This document shows, one piece after another, positions 61,580-64,000 of a stretch of 64,000 nt of DNA (position 1 is its first letter; each line of letters opens with the position of its first letter). The position numbers and the translations under genes were made by a program. The stretch comes from Rhizophagus irregularis. Taxonomy: Eukaryota > Glomeromycota > Glomeromycetes > Glomerales > Glomeraceae. Where the stretch lies: NCBI RefSeq assembly GCF_026210795.1, contig NC_089436.1, forward strand, positions 3,968,001 through 4,032,000. Reading direction: 5' to 3'. Under the pieces are notes generated by a model. That model searched no databases and had not been told where the DNA came from. It saw only the letters and a program-made list of their open reading frames with translations.

Positions 61580-62300
61580 TTCATCGTAATTTATTAATAA
61601 ATGTTAAAATTGAAATTTATGAATTAAATAAAATGAATTGATAAAAAAAATGAGATAATAATTAATAAGTAGGTAAAGGTGATTATATAATTTATAATAT
61701 ACTATAATTTGTTGTATTAAATTCGACTTCCTTTAATTTATTTATATAATGAGAATTCGAAGTGATAATTTTTTTCTTAAGACAACGATATAAATAGTGA
61801 CTTAAAATAAAATAATGATATACCGAATTTACTAATTAAACTATTGAAATTCTTGGATATTGAAATTTTAAACGAATAATATTATGATTTTATAATATCA
61901 TTTTTATGATATTGGTCCTTATGCAAAATCTTGCTCGCTCATATGATGTTTTATATTATTCTCCTTGGAAATAAAAGAAAAGGATAGGACTCTGGAACCA
62001 AATACTTCACCTGAAGTAATAAAGAATTATAGTGAATTAATATTTTTATTATTTTACAAAATATCTAATGTCGTAAACAAAGTAACGCATTTAAAAAATT
62101 TGCATTATATATAATTTAAAAAATTGATGCAGACTTACGGTCATTTGTTTTTTTGCAAAAATATTCTTAAATTATAATAACATGACACCATTTATGGATG
62201 AAATCATCCTTCATGTAAAGATTAACCTGAATCATTTGTGTAGAACAAATTCAGTATCTTAATTGATTCCTTTCTGCACGTGATTTATCACATGAATTTT
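61580..62300. repeat. Long non-coding direct repeat, copy B
   Basis: Partner of 54360-55070 (landmarks listed there), with small insertions and deletions. Open frames are absent. Confidence 0.75.
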
Positions 62301-63080
62301 TATGGTCTTGTGACCGTATTGATAATTTTAATTTCGTTGTTTTAAATTATCACTAAATATTTTATTAGTGTTTAAATAAACAATGATAAATTATTATTAT
62401 GACAATTTTTAATAGTTAAAATATAATTAATTTGGAATTGTTTAAATCATTAATAATTATTCCACTATCTATCAATCATTCAAAGTGTTTTTTTTCTTGA
62501 TATTCTCACGTATGATATATATTAAAAAAATTGGATAAAAAAATTTATCATTATTGAATAAAAAGTTTATCATTTATATTAGAATAAAGTCTATTGTTAG
62601 TTAAAAGGATATATTAATAGTTTTATGGTCAGAATAGTAAAAGTTATTTCAAGGCTGCGCGGTGAAAAATCATTGATAACTATGGGAATAGAGATATCGG
62701 TCGAAGACCGGTATTAACTGAGTTGTAATTCGGTCATTAGAATACTGCGGTGACCAATAGGAATTAATGCTACTAATACCGATTTCAATATCGGATGTCT
62801 CATAAAAATATCGGTCAGTAAAATTCAGTAAAATCCTTCCTAATCGATTGAATAAATTCGTATCGTGCATCACCTCTTAATTAGTATTTATAAGTCAATC
62901 TTACAGTCTTACATGATGTAATTGATTGCAATGATGTCATAATGTTTGTTTAAATAATAAATATTCAATTTTTTTAAATAATAATAATAATAATGATAAT
63001 AAATTTTTTTAAATAAAAAAATTCCCAAGAAAAATATATTTTTTTTTTTAATTTGTCATTTCTTAATCGTTATAACTAAT
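62301..63080. other. Intergenic with a small ATATCGGT-containing patch
   Basis: At 62645-62860 a GC-richer patch has ATATCGGTCGAAGACCGGTA, AATACCGAT and AATATCGGT motifs in both orientations, perhaps a degraded MITE. The remainder is AT-rich with an ATA/ATG microsatellite near 62975-63000. Confidence 0.35.
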
Positions 63081-64000
63081 ATGAGATTCCAATTTTCAAA
63101 CACTTTAATATCATCAGTAGATATATTACAAAATGTTATTTTACGTTTAAGTACTGGTAATATTTCGCAAAAAAAAAGCAGGGAACGATTAATTGAAGAA
63201 CATCAGAAATTAGAGTAACTTGATGATAAAAATAAATGTGGTTTATAACTCTTGCAATCAACCCAATTTAAGTTTAAATCTTCAACATCGGATATCCATA
63301 GCAAATTTACAAATTGATTATAAATTCACCGAAAAATTTTTGTTATGTCGAGTGATAACCAAATTTATAAAACTAGACGCTCTTTTAGCTCTTGTGGAAG
63401 ATCCAGAGGGTAATGTGGAAAGACTTGCTTTGTACAATTGGACAAGTCTACCAAAAAACAAGGAAGATCAGATGGCTTGTCGATCTATTGATCAATCATT
63501 TTTACCAGTAGGCACCAAACTCGTTATCAAAAACCTATCATATGAAATTGCTGGCGATAAGAACACTATAATTAATTCAATTAATCCTGAAGATATTATT
63601 ATCATTGATCGTAATAATGACAAGTTATTTGGTGACTTAATATGGTCTTCCGATATATTGGATAAGAAAAAAATTAAATGAAAGACCGCTGATGAATTCC
63701 GCCGTCATGGGAATGATTATTTTGCTTCAAAGAATTACACGGCAGCTATTGATGAGTATTCAAATGGCATAAAATTGAAACCACAAAATGTCACATTGTT
63801 CGCTAATCGAGCAGAGGCATATCTGCAATTATTTCAATTTCATAATGCTCGAAATGATGCAGAAGTTGTTCTTAAATATGATCCTAGTCATTTATAAGCA
63901 GCTTATCGCAAAGGTAAAGCTCTTTGTGGTCTTAAACGTTATAAAGAAGCCATTATTACACTTCAAAATTTGTATCAAAGTACAAAATCCAATAAAGATG
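63081..64000 (+). pseudogene. Broken TPR protein gene (TPR/SET-type family), 3' partial
   Basis: The start MRFQFSNTLISSVDILQNVI reads to RERLIEEHQKLE, where a stop and a frame change occur. The frame from 63220 then gives a beta-rich region (LLALVEDPEGNVERLALYNW, FLPVGTKLVIKNLSYEIAGD, IIIDRNNDKLFGDLIWS). A TGA at about 63679 precedes KTADEFRRHGNDYFASKNYT and two TPR units (AAIDEYSNGIKLKPQNVTLF, NAR.DAEVVLKYDPSHL), with another in-frame stop near 63896 before AAYRKGKALCGLKRYKEAI. The order of an N-terminal domain followed by TPRs fits a large Rhizophagus family whose members often end in a SET domain; the end lies outside the window. At least three breaks indicate a pseudogene. Confidence 0.75.

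Overview
The window looks like a piece of the nuclear genome of an arbuscular mycorrhizal fungus, most likely Rhizophagus irregularis or a close relative (Glomeromycotina). The signs are very high AT content, short introns with GTAAGT-like donors, and a gene set drawn from the large expanded families of that lineage: divergent tyrosine-kinase-like protein kinases, Sel1-repeat proteins, kinase/Sel1 fusions, F-box proteins and TPR proteins, many of them broken. No rRNA, tRNA, CRISPR array or prokaryotic operon structure was seen. Identification rests on recalled family features; no search could be run.

Layout. 1-1705: a partial, decayed protein kinase. 2354-4015 (minus): a decayed basic protein gene. 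4.4-5.1 kb: repeats. 5294-7462: an intact Sel1-repeat protein. 8.5-11.0 kb: an F-box fragment, a small MITE and an intact F-box protein. 12.0-12.8 kb: a two-exon membrane protein with a putative-sensor-like fold. 12.8-13.6 kb: a possible retroposed mRNA copy. 14.0-18.8 kb (minus): a Sel1-then-kinase gene lacking its C-lobe and an unknown gene split by a transposon. 33-39.9 kb: mostly non-coding, with a pogo-like MITE. 39.9-40.7 kb: a second membrane protein. 42.5-46.5 kb: a kinase-then-Sel1 gene. 46.5-56.5 kb: non-coding, with several tandem and dispersed repeats and one Sel1 fragment. 56.5-59.7 kb: a broken duplicate of the kinase-Sel1 gene. 60.4-61.2 kb: a relic of the membrane protein. 63.1-64.0 kb: a broken TPR gene that runs off the window.

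The most notable object is a complete-looking 13,825-bp DNA transposon at 18998-32822. It has 14-bp terminal inverted repeats (CCCTATGAAAAAAG), a perfect 3-bp target duplication (CAA), subterminal repeats, and a spliced Tnp2-type (PF02992-like) transposase, so it belongs to the CMC (CACTA/EnSpm-related) superfamily although its ends do not read CACTA. It carries three further spliced genes: a zinc-knuckle/poly-Gln/SFG-repeat protein, a Myb/SANT-like poly-Gln protein and a lysine-rich repeat protein. A 1,343-bp internally deleted derivative with the same ends and its own 3-bp duplication (CTG) lies 1.2 kb away in the opposite orientation, inside a coding exon of the neighbouring gene. The large copy sits about 190 bp upstream of that same gene's start codon. 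The four-gene element and its local derivative are the best candidate here for an under-described system.

The host genes suggest a family-expansion neighbourhood: kinase and Sel1 modules occur in both orders (Sel1-kinase and kinase-Sel1), the kinase-Sel1 gene has been segmentally duplicated with its 3' flank, and several copies are decaying through small frameshifts and stops.
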